A DNA stretch of 64,000 nucleotides from Eledone cirrhosa (GCA_964016885.1 OZ024743.1:17607999-17671998); one strand, 5' to 3'; shown: positions 1 to 10,971, counted from the first letter of the stretch. Numbers and translations: made by a program. The notes: a model not told the origin generated them from the sequence alone.

Positions 1-164
1 TGGGGTGACCACATTTGGGAGCAGAGATCCAATGGCTTAGGATAAATGTCCTCCATAGTATAAACTTGGTCTCCCGGTATTTTGTACGGAATGTCCGCAA
101 GATCCAGCCAGCGAGTCATCTGCACGTTATCGCCACACTCCTGAAGAACAAAATTCATCGACAT
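1..164 (-). CDS. short open frame running off the left edge, unknown
   Basis: Reading the minus strand, an ATG at about position 164 opens a frame of about 54 codons with no stop that continues past the window edge. An in-frame TGA lies immediately upstream, so the frame begins at or near this ATG. The composition is mixed and not low-complexity (it contains LADIPYKIPGDQVYTMED and ends near CSQMWSP). I do not recognise a family. It lies downstream, on the same strand, of a LINE reverse-transcriptase fragment at 279-470, but it is not the expected continuation of that domain. It could be a host exon, a transposon remnant or chance. Confidence 0.2.
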   Translation of the reverse strand, partial: MSMNFVLQECGDNVQMTRWLDLADIPYKIPGDQVYTMEDIYPKPLDLCSQMWSP

Positions 165-278
165 TCATATATATCCTCAGTCCGCGTATCGCTTTAGACA
201 CGGGCATTTTGATATTTCCTGGTCCGGTGTACATGTGTTGTATTGTCTTTGTATGTTGGTATTGAAGGTCTTGACACT

Positions 279-470
279 TTAAGACATCCACACCTTGTTG
301 TAAAAGCGTAGCAGCAGCTTACATAATTTTAGGTGTCCTGCTGGGAATCCTCCAGGTCCAGCTGCTGAGTTACTTCTAAGTTCGTCTATGGCGGACACTA
401 CTTCTTCCCTTATATCTATGGTCGATATTTCTTCATGGAGTGTTTTGGCACCAAATAAATCCCCATGTGC
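279..470 (-). pseudogene. LINE reverse transcriptase fragment (fingers region)
   Basis: A minus-strand open frame encodes about 64 residues containing [19 protein letters not shown]. This corresponds to the AxGPDGFPA block at the start of the reverse transcriptase domain of APE-type non-LTR retrotransposons (RTE, CR1 and Jockey-like groups). The GPDG aspartate is replaced by glycine. Upstream on the minus strand the frame runs straight into a long (AT)n tract; downstream it ends at 279 with no further RT motifs. It is therefore a small dead fragment. The class is inferred from one motif only. Confidence 0.5.
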
Positions 471-476
471 CTCAAT

Positions 477-569
477 GTACATATGTATATATGTATATAT
501 GTATATATATATGTGTATATATATATGTGTATATATGTATATATATATATGTGTATATATATATATATA

Positions 570-651
<82 letters not shown>

Positions 652-669
652 TATATATATAAATATGTA

Positions 670-723
<54 letters not shown>

Positions 724-742
724 TACATATTTATATATATGC

Positions 743-822
<80 letters not shown>
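477..822. repeat. long (AT)n microsatellite with TG interruptions
   Basis: About 345 bp of almost pure TA repeat with scattered TG, GC and TC interruptions. Around 656-745 it contains an internal mirrored block (ATAAATATGTATTCAT against ATGAATACATATTTAT). Apparent open frames here encode only I/Y repeats and are not genes. Confidence 0.95.
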
Positions 823-824
<2 letters not shown>

Positions 825-949
825 TTTACGTATCGAGAAAGAGAAAAAAAGAAGGGATAGGTGATACATATAGTTATTTGCCAAGTAGCGTATGCCAAAG
901 GTGCTCGATACTAGTGCCGGCAGTATTAAATATTCGAAGTGTTAATATT

Positions 950-1600
950 TAGTGGGCTAGAGAGTTAGCAGAGCGTAAGCATGTGGGAAAGTAACAAATA
1001 GGAGAATAGACAGTTAAAACATGTTTATTTAAAATATCACCTACGTACGTTTCGCCCAGTTGGGCTTCTCAAGGGCATAACTAATCACAAGTGTTCCTTA
1101 TATTGCTCGGAAAGAGGTTTTGGGGTTAAATCCACATCAGGGTTCATTGCTCGCAAAAATATCTTGTTTTGATCTTGCAGCAGGTCAAGGGAGGTAACTC
1201 TGGCCGGTGTTAGGGCAGTCTTTCCCGGACAATTTTTTTTTTTTTTTTTGCTGCATCCGTTTGTCTGAGGCTGGGTCTGGTATGCAAGGATTGTTTCCTG
1301 GGTGTTATTCTGCAGCGCCTGCCCGCCAGGGTGTTAAGACTCGTTGCAGGGAGATCCAGTGTACTATTTCACTCTTCATCCTTAACCCATCTGAAGAAGG
1401 ATATTTTTAAGCGATGTGTACAACTTATCGCTGTTTCAGCTCTGCTGTTGATGAGCTCGTGGGGTGCAGTTATGATGTGGTAGAGTTCCATGAGGCAAAG
1501 ATCGCATTTCCTCTTGAAGTTGTACGGTGCAGCCCTGCCGACAATCTCCCAGTGCGTGGAGAAGCTGATGTTTAAGTCCTTTAGTGATATATATAGTAAT
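950..1600 (-). repeat. interspersed repeat with hammerhead-like terminus
   Basis: Non-coding sequence with no gene that I can defend. Its left part (1038-1076, minus strand) carries a GCCC-AACT-GGGC hairpin followed by GAAACGTACGT. This arrangement recalls the pseudo-LTR ends of Penelope-like elements. No PLE protein remains nearby. The element limits are not visible, and I judge PLE origin only from that terminal motif. Confidence 0.3.
1038..1076 (-). ncRNA. hammerhead-like motif, TTGAGAA core (weak)
   Basis: On the minus strand: core TTGAGAA (1072-1066); stem II GCCC/GGGC with loop AACT (1065-1054); GAA (1053-1051); self-complementary ACGTACGT as stem III (1050-1043); candidate cleavage nucleotide A at 1042 (GUA triplet). 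Stem I is only two base pairs (CC/GG), which is the weak point. Relative to the hammerhead consensus CTGANGA, core positions 3 and 8 are both changed (C to T and G to A). It may be a relic. Confidence 0.3.
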
Positions 1601-1849
1601 AATAATAAATTTGAAGACTAAAATCCAAAGAGGGCTCGATTAGGATAAATATATATCAAATATATAAGAACCGTAGTGCAAAAATTAGTCTACGACTTCT
1701 TTTATACCATAAACGTGGTTCTGTCTTTGCGTGTAATTGTTTTTCACCGCTCCTATTAATGACGTATCTTATTCGTTTTTTCCCGTTCTTTGCCAGGCAA
1801 CGTATCCACGAACCAAAGTATCGTCTTCCTGTCTTCCTCCGGTTGCAAC

Positions 1850-1965
1850 GTTTTTTGAAATATCCACTTCAGCGTTTACAGCTTGACTTTGTTAGTTTCA
1901 GAAGATGCCGTTAAGGGTGAAAGCAGCGATTCTTTGCTTAAACTTTAATCTGTTATTTTAATATA
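1850..1965 (+). repeat. interspersed repeat, inverted relative to 25684-25805
   Basis: This stretch matches the reverse complement of 25684-25805 closely. Shared blocks include the segment around GTTTCAGAAGA, the TTAAGGGTGAAAGCA segment, and the run into TTTAATCTGTTATTTTAAT. In both places the repeat abuts an (AT)n tract. It holds the CAGAAGA hammerhead-like motif. It is non-coding and may be a PLE or retrozyme terminus. Confidence 0.65.
1894..1944 (+). ncRNA. hammerhead-like motif, CAGAAGA core
   Basis: Manual type I hammerhead fold: stem I AGTTT/AAACT (1894-1898 with 1940-1944, five pairs); core CAGAAGA (1899-1905); short stem II region (1906-1918); GAA (1919-1921); stem III AGCA/TGCT (1922-1925 with 1935-1938); cleavage nucleotide T at 1939. 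Core position 4 is A instead of U, and stem II is damaged here. A second copy on the minus strand at 25709-25759 keeps the same stems I and III, so the fold is a property of the repeat family and not of one locus. Confidence 0.4.
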
Positions 1966-1974
1966 TATATATAT

Positions 1975-3628
1975 ATCTTATATATAAAGTGAAGATTGGC
2001 ATTGTTTGGTGTTCCCAACTTGCATGCTGCACCGTTCATCCAATTTTCATGAAACCTCACACATATATAAAACTCAACGCGTAGAGTGGAATAGGATACT
2101 TGAAAATTTCCAAAAATCGATGAAACTCGACGCAAGTGTGTATTTTGATTCAGGGATAAACGTGCGCTACATTAAATTTTCGAAAAATCGATAATTAGAT
2201 CACCAGAGGCAAAACTCGATATTTACGAAATTTGTCCGATTCCAATGAAATTTGACGTAGGTATGTATTTTGATGCGGGGATTAACGTGGGATACTTGAA
2301 ATTGTAAAAAGAAAATCGATAATCGGATCCCCAGAGGCAAAAATCTGACAACCGAAAAACGCCATTCTTCTTGCTTACATTTGTCGCGACTCCCGCCATG
2401 CAAAACATGTTCAATCTATCAGGATTATCACCATGCCGTATCCATACTCTGTCAGCCACCATGCCCTCCCTTTCCCTCTCCCTTACCCGCACGACTTGGT
2501 CCTTCACGAGTGCCATGGTTCACCATGCGGAATCCCTGCAACCGTCAATCCCGGCCATCTCCCTTCCCTGCACGCCGTCGTCCCACTGCATCGTCATGCA
2601 TCACCATGCCGCATCAATAAAATGTCAGCCGCCATCCCATCCTTGGCCCTTTCTTTTTCCTTCCCGCAGTGCTCCTTCAAGACTGCCATGGCTCACCATG
2701 CGGCCTCCTTGCCACCGTCCACCCATGCCCTCTTCCTTGCCTGCTGGCCGTCGCCCCACTACACCTTCATGCCTCAGGAAGCCGCCTCCATGCACTGTCA
2801 GCCGCCATCCCCTCCTCGGCCCTTTCTTTTGCCTGAGCGCCGTGCTCCTTCAAGACTCCCATGGCTATCTATGCCGCATCAATTCCTTGCCACCCGCTTA
2901 AACGTCATCAGTATGGCTTATTGTTGCCTCATTTGATAACCGATTTTCGCAGGCTAAACACAATACCAACGTGCACGATAGTCCATGGTAAATCTTTTTA
3001 ATTACATGTTCTTGAGGCTGTTGCAAAGGGCAATAACCCTAGACGCAATTTTGATCAACTTTTTTTCACATATAGCAAATTTACCGGGACAGGTCTTTAG
3101 CTACTCAAATCTACTTCAGAGGTCACGCATTCATGTAAAAAAATCAATAAAACTAAAGCGGGTTTCGACTTTGCGCGAAAAATAAGGCAAAGTTGCAGAT
3201 GGGATAATTTTTTACAGGAACGTCCGATTTTCGTGAAAACTGTCGCAAATGATTCGTCCATTATGCCGCGATTCAGATAAAGACCCTTTTATTTCTTCTT
3301 CTGCACATGTGAGCGCCAAAATTGTAATCAAAAAAAAAATTGAAAAAATCAACATTTTCACCCTGCTTTAAAAATCAACTGAAAATTCAATTTCAAGTGA
3401 ATTTGACTTCCGTCAGTCTTGCAAAGAACAATTTCAACGAGACACTCTGAACCTACAATTGATCCATTATTTATGCTCAAATACACACCTGCGTATACTA
3501 ACCTCTGTTTTTTTCCTTGAGGTTCTAAGGTTTTTGCACCTGTGATGCGCGGGAAGTAACTTTCATAGATTTTAACAACACACCTAAGGTCGACTTACAC
3601 CAGGGCAACGCTGGGTACATCTGCTAGT
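1975..3628 (+). mobile_element. Helitron/Helentron-like non-autonomous element (3' end visible)
   Basis: The right end reads ACACCAGGGCAACGCTGGGT followed by ACATCTGCTAG and then T. This is a short GC-rich hairpin (ACC-AG pairing with CT-GGGT, one bulge) about ten bases before a CTAG terminus, as Helitrons typically end. The interior is AT-rich with two degenerate copies of a ~120-bp block ending in AAATCGATAA (about 2100-2195 and 2225-2325) and a 173-bp tandem repeat. No Rep/helicase protein is present, so it would be non-autonomous. The left end is uncertain; I place it near the (AT)n tract. Confidence 0.5.
2433..2900 (+). repeat. degenerate 173-bp tandem repeat, pyrimidine-rich
   Basis: Units start at 2433, 2606 and 2779 with exact 173-bp spacing. 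Each unit has the order ATGCCG..., TGTCAGCC, CCATGCC/CCATCCC, a CT-rich block, CTTCA(A/C)GA, TGCCATGG, and an internal ATGCGG at +92. Overlapping frames of about 170 codons are open on the + strand, but 173 is not divisible by three, so the reading frame rotates between units. That argues against coding. The repeat sits inside the Helitron-like element. Confidence 0.7.
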
Positions 3629-3629
3629 A

Positions 3630-4036
3630 TATATATATATATATTAGGTATAGGATTATCCTGGATGCCGTAATGGTTAATTACTTCACTGAATAGAGTT
3701 GACGTACGGTGAGAGGTTACTCAACGAGTTATGGAAGAATTGTAGAAGAAACTTAGTTCCTGATCCTTCTGTATTCCGGAGTGAAGATAAAGAATGAATA
3801 ATAACAGGTAGACATCATAAAAAGTTATTTATTCTGTCTGCTTACAAATGTTTCTACAGTGGTTATACAGCCTAGTTATGCTATGTGCAAATTTATAACT
3901 ATTTGCAAAACTCAATTATCAAATGCTGTGACCACTGTATCATCAAAGCAGAATGGTTAAAATGTACAATGTAAATACCCTGTAAATACCAATGTAAATA
4001 TTGGGGAAGATAAAGTAGAAAAGGAAGAGAACAAAG

Positions 4037-4076
<40 letters not shown>

Positions 4077-4380
4077 GGGTTGGAGAAATGGGAGAGAGTG
4101 GTTTGAGATATCTTAATCAAAATGTTGTGGTAGGGGTTTTATTATACTGGTTACCCTTAAAGCGACCACCTTAAGCTATGCGTTGATAGTCAAGGTTGGG
4201 ATTGTTTACATACACACCGAGCATTATAATACATATTCGGTGAATCCATAGGTTCATATATATATGTGTGCATGTATGTATAAATATATGCATACTACTG
4301 TACGTCTGTATACATATATGTATGTACGTATACATACTTATATTTAAGTAACAGCCGTACTTAGAGTCAGAAATGAAATT
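3630..4380. other. no gene seen; (GA)n tract at 4040-4068
   Basis: AT-rich sequence with a short (GA)n microsatellite. The block around 4195-4335 (the phrase TTTACATACACACCGAGC and the following sequence) recurs at 4625-4800, so a ~420-bp direct duplication precedes the pyrimidine-rich tandem repeats. Confidence 0.6.
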
Positions 4381-4829
4381 TCGTTTCATTTTTTTCCGTT
4401 TATTATTTTCGGTGCGCCCGGTCGATTAACTCACTCGATATGCAAATTAGACTGCTAAGCCGTTAATATTTGTAAGGAAAGTATATATTTCAGACGTTCT
4501 GGCAGGAAGATATACTTTGCTGACGATAGCTAATAAGCTTGAAACTAGTACATCGCTCCTTTGTCAGTGTTGAACAAATGAGCAACGATGGTTGCTAGAC
4601 ACTGTACGGCTTAATTCGGGATGTTTGTTTACAAACACACCGAGCATTATAATAAATGTTCGGTGAATCCATACTTACATATATATATATCTGTGCATGT
4701 ATGTATATATATATATACTACTGTACGTCTGTATACATATATGTATGTACGGATACATACTTATATTTAAGTAACAGCCGCACTAAGAGTGAGAAATGAA
4801 ATTTGGTTTCATTTTTTCCGTTTATATTG

Positions 4830-5108
4830 GAAGGCCACTGATGAAGGACAAACTTTTTCATATGTAACCCATTTGCAACGCCGCAGCTCCATTATTATCA
4901 TATTTACACATATATCTTTTCCTCCGCTGCTACCCGTCTGTTTTGTTCTTTGTATCTTTACCCTTTCTAGCAGTCTCTCTCTCTCTGTTAGCCTCTTCCT
5001 CACCTTTCATTCACTCATTCTCTGTCACTACCTCTCCTCCTCCCTTTCTTCCCGTTTGACCTGTCCGTAATCCTTTTCTCGCTCGTACTTGGCCAAGCCG
5101 GTATTAAT

Positions 5109-5186
<78 letters not shown>

Positions 5187-6205
5187 GCGACTTCACAGAA
5201 CTTATTTTTACCGAATTCGCAGACCAGACCCCTTCTTCCTCCCGTTAGACCTGTGCGAAATTCCTTCCTTGCTCACATTTCAACCAGGTTTGATGGTCTT
5301 TATTCTCTCGTTAACGATTCCACCGAATATATATTCATAGAAATCTGGGACTTGTTTCTTTCTTCTTCATCACTTTCTGTTGCTTAAACCATTTGGTTTG
5401 TTTACCCTAGCGTCCCCTTTATTTACGTGTCCCAACGACTTTTTTTAGCCGTTGCTCGCACCAACCTGAGGTATATGGCCTTTAAAGCAACGACATGCCT
5501 ACGATGGTTGGAAGGCCACTGATGAAGGACAAACCATTTCATATGTAACCCATTTGCAACGCCGCAGCTCCATTATTATCATATTTACACATATATTTTT
5601 TCCTCCGCTGCTACCGTCTGTTTCGTTCTTTGTATCTTTACCCTTTCTAGCAGTCTCTCTCTCTCTGTAAGCCTCTTCCTCACCTTTCACTCACTCATTC
5701 TCTGTCACTACCTCTCCTCCTCCCCTTTCTTCCCGTCTGACCTGTCCGTAATCCTTTTCTCGCGCCCACTTGGCCAAGCCGGTATGAATTTTTTTCCTCT
5801 CTCTCTCGTCTGCGACTTCACAGAGCTTATGTTTACCGAATTCGCAGACCAGACCCCTTCTTCCTCCCGTTAGACCTGTGCGAAATTCCTTCCTTGCTCA
5901 CATTTCAACCAGGTTTGATGGTCTTTATTCTCTCGTTCACGATTCCACCGAATTTATATTCATAGAAATCTGGGACTTGTTTCTTTCTTCTTCATCACTT
6001 TCTGTTGCTTAAACCATTTTGTTTGTTTACCCTAGCGTCCCCTTTATTTACGTGTCCCAACGACTTTTTTTAGTCGTTACTCGCACCAACCTGAGGTATA
6101 TGGCCTTTAAAGCGACGAAATGCCTACACCGGTTGGAAGGCCACTGATGAAGGACAAACTTTTTCATATGTAACCCACTTGCAACGCCACAGCTCCATTA
6201 TTATC
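4830..6205 (+). repeat. ~620-bp tandem repeat, two units plus a partial third
   Basis: The unit begins at GGAAGGCCACTGATGAAGGA and runs through GTAACCCATTTGCAACGCCG, a (CT)-rich tract, TTCGCAGACCAGACCCCTTC, and ends GACGAAATGCCTAC. Starts are seen at about 4830, 5512 and 6133. The first unit is longer because of a (CT)n expansion at 5114-5181. The third is cut off by an (AT)n tract at 6208. The same unit recurs at 21530-22690. Open frames in it are CT-driven and not conserved, so it appears non-coding. The order of units suggests a dispersed satellite-like or pseudo-LTR repeat. Confidence 0.8.
5114..5181 (+). repeat. (CT)n microsatellite
   Basis: About 68 bp of CT repeat inside the first ~620-bp unit. 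The matching place in the next unit (around 5795) has only a few CT pairs, so the tract expanded after the duplication. Confidence 0.95.
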
Positions 6206-6207
6206 AT

Positions 6208-6210
6208 ATT

Positions 6211-6272
<62 letters not shown>

Positions 6273-6350
6273 CATATATATATATATTTATACATATATT
6301 CTTATATATATTTATATATATATATATTTTTTATGTATATATATACATAT
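6208..6350. repeat. (AT)n microsatellite
   Basis: TA repeat with TTT interruptions that truncates the third ~620-bp unit. Confidence 0.95.
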
Positions 6351-7074
6351 ACATGTTTATATACATGGGAGCAAATTTTGGAACAGAATAGAAAGGATCC
6401 GGGATAAGGCCAATAAAACCAACTCATGGTGTGATAGCAATACATACCAAAGTGTAATTTTCATCAATACAACCCCTAGAGATGAAATAGCTTAGATATT
6501 TAGAAGGGCTCTAAACAAGCTCAAATGAAATATTAAGATTTTAAAAGACCAGGTATTCCCATAAATCCCCTTATTAGTAAACTAATGTATAGTCTGCAAG
6601 CTGAGCCCATAAACTAAATGCAAAACTACGAACGAAGCATAGAGCATCTGAGGAAATGAGGGACAGTGTAGGAATGAGAACATAACATAAATAGGTGAAA
6701 CAGCCCGTTGCTTATGAGAAAGGATAAGTTGAACACTGGTGAGCTCTCCAGGATTAGAAATAATCTTCAGTACTACACCAACATGCGGAAATAGAGCATA
6801 GGGCATATTAGACAACAATGAGATAAAATGTATGTCAAAACGCAGAGAAAAGATGCAATGCCCAGCCAAATAACACAGTTGACAAACATAAACGAAATTA
6901 AACAGAAACAATGTGTAATAGCCTCATCACAACTAGTAATTATGGACAAAATGAAGACATACAAAAACCAAACTAACAAAACAAAACAGACACACAGAGA
7001 GAACAAACAAACAACTATTTACAAGTAAATAAACGTTTACATAAATAAATAAACACACACAAATGATGTAGTAT
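6351..7074. other. no gene seen
   Basis: AT-rich single-copy-looking sequence. Open frames on both strands are short and of biased composition, with no recognisable domain. Confidence 0.5.
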
Positions 7075-7265
7075 AGAACAAAGGAACGTTACAAAATAAA
7101 AAATCTAGTTACTGAGTAGGTCAAATAATGTGTAACGAATGAGTTTTGACAATATATAAACAAATATTTCGTTATCGAACCAACGTACTAACCGGAAATT
7201 TATAATAAATTGAAGTAAATCTAGCATGTGCGTGTTCTTGTCGGCAGCACGACCATCCCAGATTA
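7075..7265 (+). repeat. degenerate copy of the repeat at 37355-37570
   Basis: Shares ordered blocks with 37355-37570: GAACAAAGGA, then GTCA/GGTCAAATAATGTGTAAC-like, TTTGACAATATAT(A/G)AACAA, CCGGAAATTTATAA, and AATTGAAGTRAA. The hammerhead-like core of the other copy (CTGAAGA) is CTGAGTA here and stem II is damaged, so this copy would be inactive. Confidence 0.55.
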
Positions 7266-7277
7266 TACCAATATATA

Positions 7278-7522
<245 letters not shown>

Positions 7523-7727
7523 CTAACGTTTTCCGCAGTTTTATCCTTAATCAAAGTTTCAATTTGCATTAGTATCACTTAAGAGTCTATGATTTGGTAA
7601 ATTCAGTTATTGAATATGAAACAGTTATTCATTGTTTTAACGATGACAATATATGCATTACATTTTTGAAAGGTTTATTCAAAGTCGTACGTAATGACGG
7701 AACAGTAAATCCCTCCATTACATTAAG

Positions 7728-7921
7728 GGCGGTGGATTGGCAGTATCGGTAAGGGTCGGACGCCATGCTTTGAAGCATAGAGTTACCTCCCTTTATGATC
7801 TGAGTTCAAATCCCGCCGAGGTTAACTTTGCCTTTCATCCTTACGGGGTCGATAAAATAAAGTACCAGTAGTGCACTGGGATAATTGCTGGCCTTGTGCC
7901 AAAAGTAGAAACAATTATTTT
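7728..7921 (+). mobile_element. cephalopod tRNA-derived SINE
   Basis: The left part has a tRNA-like body with a B-box-like GAGTTCAAATCCCGCC. It is followed by the central domain GTTAACTTTGCCTTTCATCC, GGGGTCGATAAAATAAAGTA, GCACTGG and CTGGCCTTGTGCCAAAAGTA, then an A/T tail. The same central block recurs at five other places in the window in both orientations. A shared central domain of this sort is known from cephalopod SINEs. Non-autonomous and untranslated. Confidence 0.8.
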
Positions 7922-7924
7922 AAT

Positions 7925-8925
7925 TTTCTTCATATTGTGTTTTATTCCTCTTTAATATTTGATGCGATGTTTCTGCACGTATGATATCTTTAAAATCATC
8001 TATTACTCGCCAGGAAATATCTTATTGTTTATATTCTGCAAATAACATGTCTTAGAAATAAAGTAGTGGATTGTAATGTTTCTATTTTAAATCTGCAATT
8101 CATAATTATTATTTTAACTTCATATTTGTCATTATTGAAGCACAAACACCTGCACGCATTGTAATATATATTTGTCCCTGAATATCCCCAAATTCAATGC
8201 GAGCCTACACAAGCACACATACAGAACTGAGTTGATAAAATGTTAAATATAGAGAAAAGGAAATACACACGAAAACTTACACAGCGTATGTATGAACATT
8301 TTCTGTGAATAGAATCGATATTGTCATAAATGCATGGTGTGGTAAGGCCCAAACAAAGTACATCGTCTCTTCAAGTCGGAATCATGATACCAAATGAATG
8401 GACCAACTGTTCAATAATCGGCTGGCGAAGCATATAGAGAACGAACTCATTTAAATTTATTCAGCGAGAGTATTTGAAAGTTCACCAAACACTTTCGTCA
8501 AATAACATTCAAGCAGAGTAACAGCATCAACCACAGGCTCAACCTCAAGAGAAGCAACAACCACAGCAAAGGTAAGCAGAAAAAAAAAACACTGCAAAAT
8601 TAAGCACAACAATAACAACCAAGGAAACATTATAAAATATATCAAAATCATTAAAAACAGCAACAACATTTACAGCAGGAGAATCCCTACTGCTGCTTCA
8701 TATGAGCACAACAGGCTTTTGTTTGAAAGCTCTTTCGATATTTACGTTTACCGCATTCTCAAAATACGTGAACAGCTCAAATTCATTATATACCTTACTA
8801 GATAATACGTTACTTCTACCTTCTTTGATCACATTTCCAATCACTGAACGTTTCTCAATGTTTTCTCTCCACTATTTTCTGGTGCCATTTTTTTCTCGAT
8901 TTTCCCTTCTCACCATCTTCCATAT
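7925..8925. other. no gene seen
   Basis: AT-rich sequence. A 70-codon minus-strand frame (8457-8669) is leucine/phenylalanine-rich and unsupported. Confidence 0.5.
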
Positions 8926-8928
8926 ACT

Positions 8929-9039
8929 ATTATATTCCCTTCTTGTCGTGTTAACTACCTTCTACATTATATTCCCTTCTTGTCGTGTTAACTATCTTCT
9001 ACCTTATATAGCCTTTTTGTCGTGTTAACTACCTTCTAC
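8929..9039 (+). repeat. 37-bp minisatellite, three units
   Basis: Units at 8929-8965, 8966-9002 and 9003-9039 share TTGTCGTGTTAACTACCTTC. The first two differ by very few bases; the third is more diverged at its start. A hydrophobic 108-codon frame runs through it (8702-9028), but the composition simply follows the CT-rich DNA. Confidence 0.85.
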
Positions 9040-9249
9040 ATTTTTCTGTTTACTTTTCTTCTCTGTGTTTCTGCCTCTTCTGTCCTGTACCTCACGCATT
9101 TTTTTTCATCCTTATATGCCTTCGAATATTTGCCCATACTTGAATTACATTCACGCCTCCATCATGACTGGTCTCAGTCTCCTCTTTCCGCAGCCCCATT
9201 TCACACTAAAAGTTGCTCTCTCCTAACATTTCCAGCCTGTGCCTTTTAG

Positions 9250-10766
9250 TTGATATACGCAAATTTGCATCCCCAGGAAATGTTCTTCACGAAGCATTAG
9301 ATAGTTCTGTATTTCTAAGTCACTACCGATTGCATGAATATTATGATGAAAGATTTAAACATCTCGAAAAATCATGATCAGTCCGTCCTTCTTTTACTGA
9401 CAAGCCTGTGACATGTTCAGAAAGAAAAATAGGGGAAAATATTTTTCTTAGGAACATGTATTTTGATAGAAAGGCTACCCATATATCTACTGCATATAAC
9501 CATATGCAATACCTTTTTATATTATGCTTAAATGCTGTTTTAGAACTATTATATATGTGTACTTATATGTAACTGCATAATATTTAATTGAATTGAACAG
9601 TTAGTACTGATTATGCCTTAATCGCCTGTCGCTTTTTCCAGTTTAATCTATATTTATTTTAATAAGCACGGTTTAGTATGTGTGGGTAAGGACATACATA
9701 AATTTGTTGATTCATATATCAGAAGAATTTCAAAGGTTTTACCCAAACACATCTCTTAAATTTTAATTGTTAATTACGTGATTCATAAATGAGAATGCGC
9801 TTAAAATAAATTGAAGTGAAAACAATCCGTGCAATGAGCAATATCGTTATTTATTAAGGGGCAATGTTTCGACATATGAGATTCTAACGTAAAATATAAA
9901 TTGCTAAAATCAAAGAGATAATGTTTTATTAATATGATTATAAACTTTACTTTAAAAGAAATATGGTCTCTGATCGACATATGTTGTGATATTCAATCTT
10001 TCTCAAAACATTTATTATGATTATAGATTTGTTATTAGTTCCCGTAATTTTAATCTAATTTTTAGTTATAATCTCAATGGATATATGCCTTTCAAAAAGG
10101 AAAAGGCGATTCCGAACCTATATTTTGTTTTACATTAATGTGTATGTGTATCTCTGAGTATATATGTATGTGTGTGTGTGTGTGTATGTGTGTGTGGGTG
10201 TGTATGTGTTTGTATTAGTGATATTTTGAGATCTAGGGCGTATGAATGTGTATTATTTAAAATATCTTTGAATATATGACAAATTACTGATCAATAGAGA
10301 CTGAACGTAAAAATAGTGGCATTAAATCGCATTTAAAAGTAAGTACTTTTATCATTGTGTTTGTTATTGTTGTCTATTTTTGATACATTTCGGTCTTTTT
10401 TGTTCTATCATCTACTAATGCTTATATTATTTGAGTGTAAACTAGACATTTGTAATCAATGAATGTCTTTTGCCAAACCATATTTCTATTGATAAATAGC
10501 GATTTAATCTTTTAGGTGAACGTAACACATACGAGCAAGCAGAAAAATGTACTTTATGAAAATGTTGCCAGAGATAACATTTATCATGTTGTTTTGTCAT
10601 GTTATCCATACTTCTTTAATCCAGTCATTATTTCTGAGATAATAATCACATAATTCATACTTCGCGATAGAAATGTTTACTGAATGTGTGAGAAGCCAAA
10701 CACAAACGAACTTTCGAAGGAAATCATATGTAAATACGTAAGGAAAGACGATGGCAGGTACACAAA

Positions 10767-10768
<2 letters not shown>
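9250..10768. other. no gene seen
   Basis: AT-rich DNA with no long frame, no RNA gene and only a short (TG)n stretch around 10160-10210. Confidence 0.5.
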
Positions 10769-10814
<46 letters not shown>

Positions 10815-10883
10815 TATGAAGAGAGAAGAAACATTTAGATATAATTAGTAATAAAATGTATCATACCTAAACTGCCCCTAAAT

Positions 10884-10971
10884 TCCTCGACTACGTAGTT
10901 TCGTGGCATAAACAAAAACAATATATCAAAGATATAGAGTCCTTGCGAGGTCTGCCGACTTATCAAGAGGA
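10884..10971 (-). ncRNA. hammerhead-like ribozyme, TTGATAA core (591-bp family, copy 1)
   Basis: Minus-strand fold: stem I TCCTC/GAGGA (five pairs); core TTGATAA; stem II GT(C)GGCA/TGCCAC, six pairs with one bulged C, closing a ~40-nt loop; GAA; stem III from the palindrome ACTACGTAGT; cleavage triplet GTC, followed by GAGGA. All parts match the other three copies of this family. The core differs from CTGANGA at positions 3 (C to T) and 8 (G to A), which would keep a U-A pair. Activity is untested. Confidence 0.55.

Noticed and set aside
279..952. Several frames of 65-200 codons through 477-830 on both strands
   Set aside because: They translate (AT)n as I/Y repeats. Only the ~64 non-repeat codons at 279-470 have meaning.
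2371..2936. 176- and 167-codon proline/serine-rich + frames
   Set aside because: They overlap in different frames of a 173-bp tandem repeat; the period is not a multiple of three, so no single protein is conserved across units.
4838..6160. Hammerhead from CTGATGA in the ~620-bp units
   Set aside because: No GAAA with a pairable stem II lies within reach; the only GAAATGCC is at the other end of the unit and the flanks do not pair.
8702..9249. Hydrophobic frames that look like membrane proteins
   Set aside because: Composition follows CT-rich DNA and a 37-bp minisatellite; no start context, domain or conservation supports a gene.
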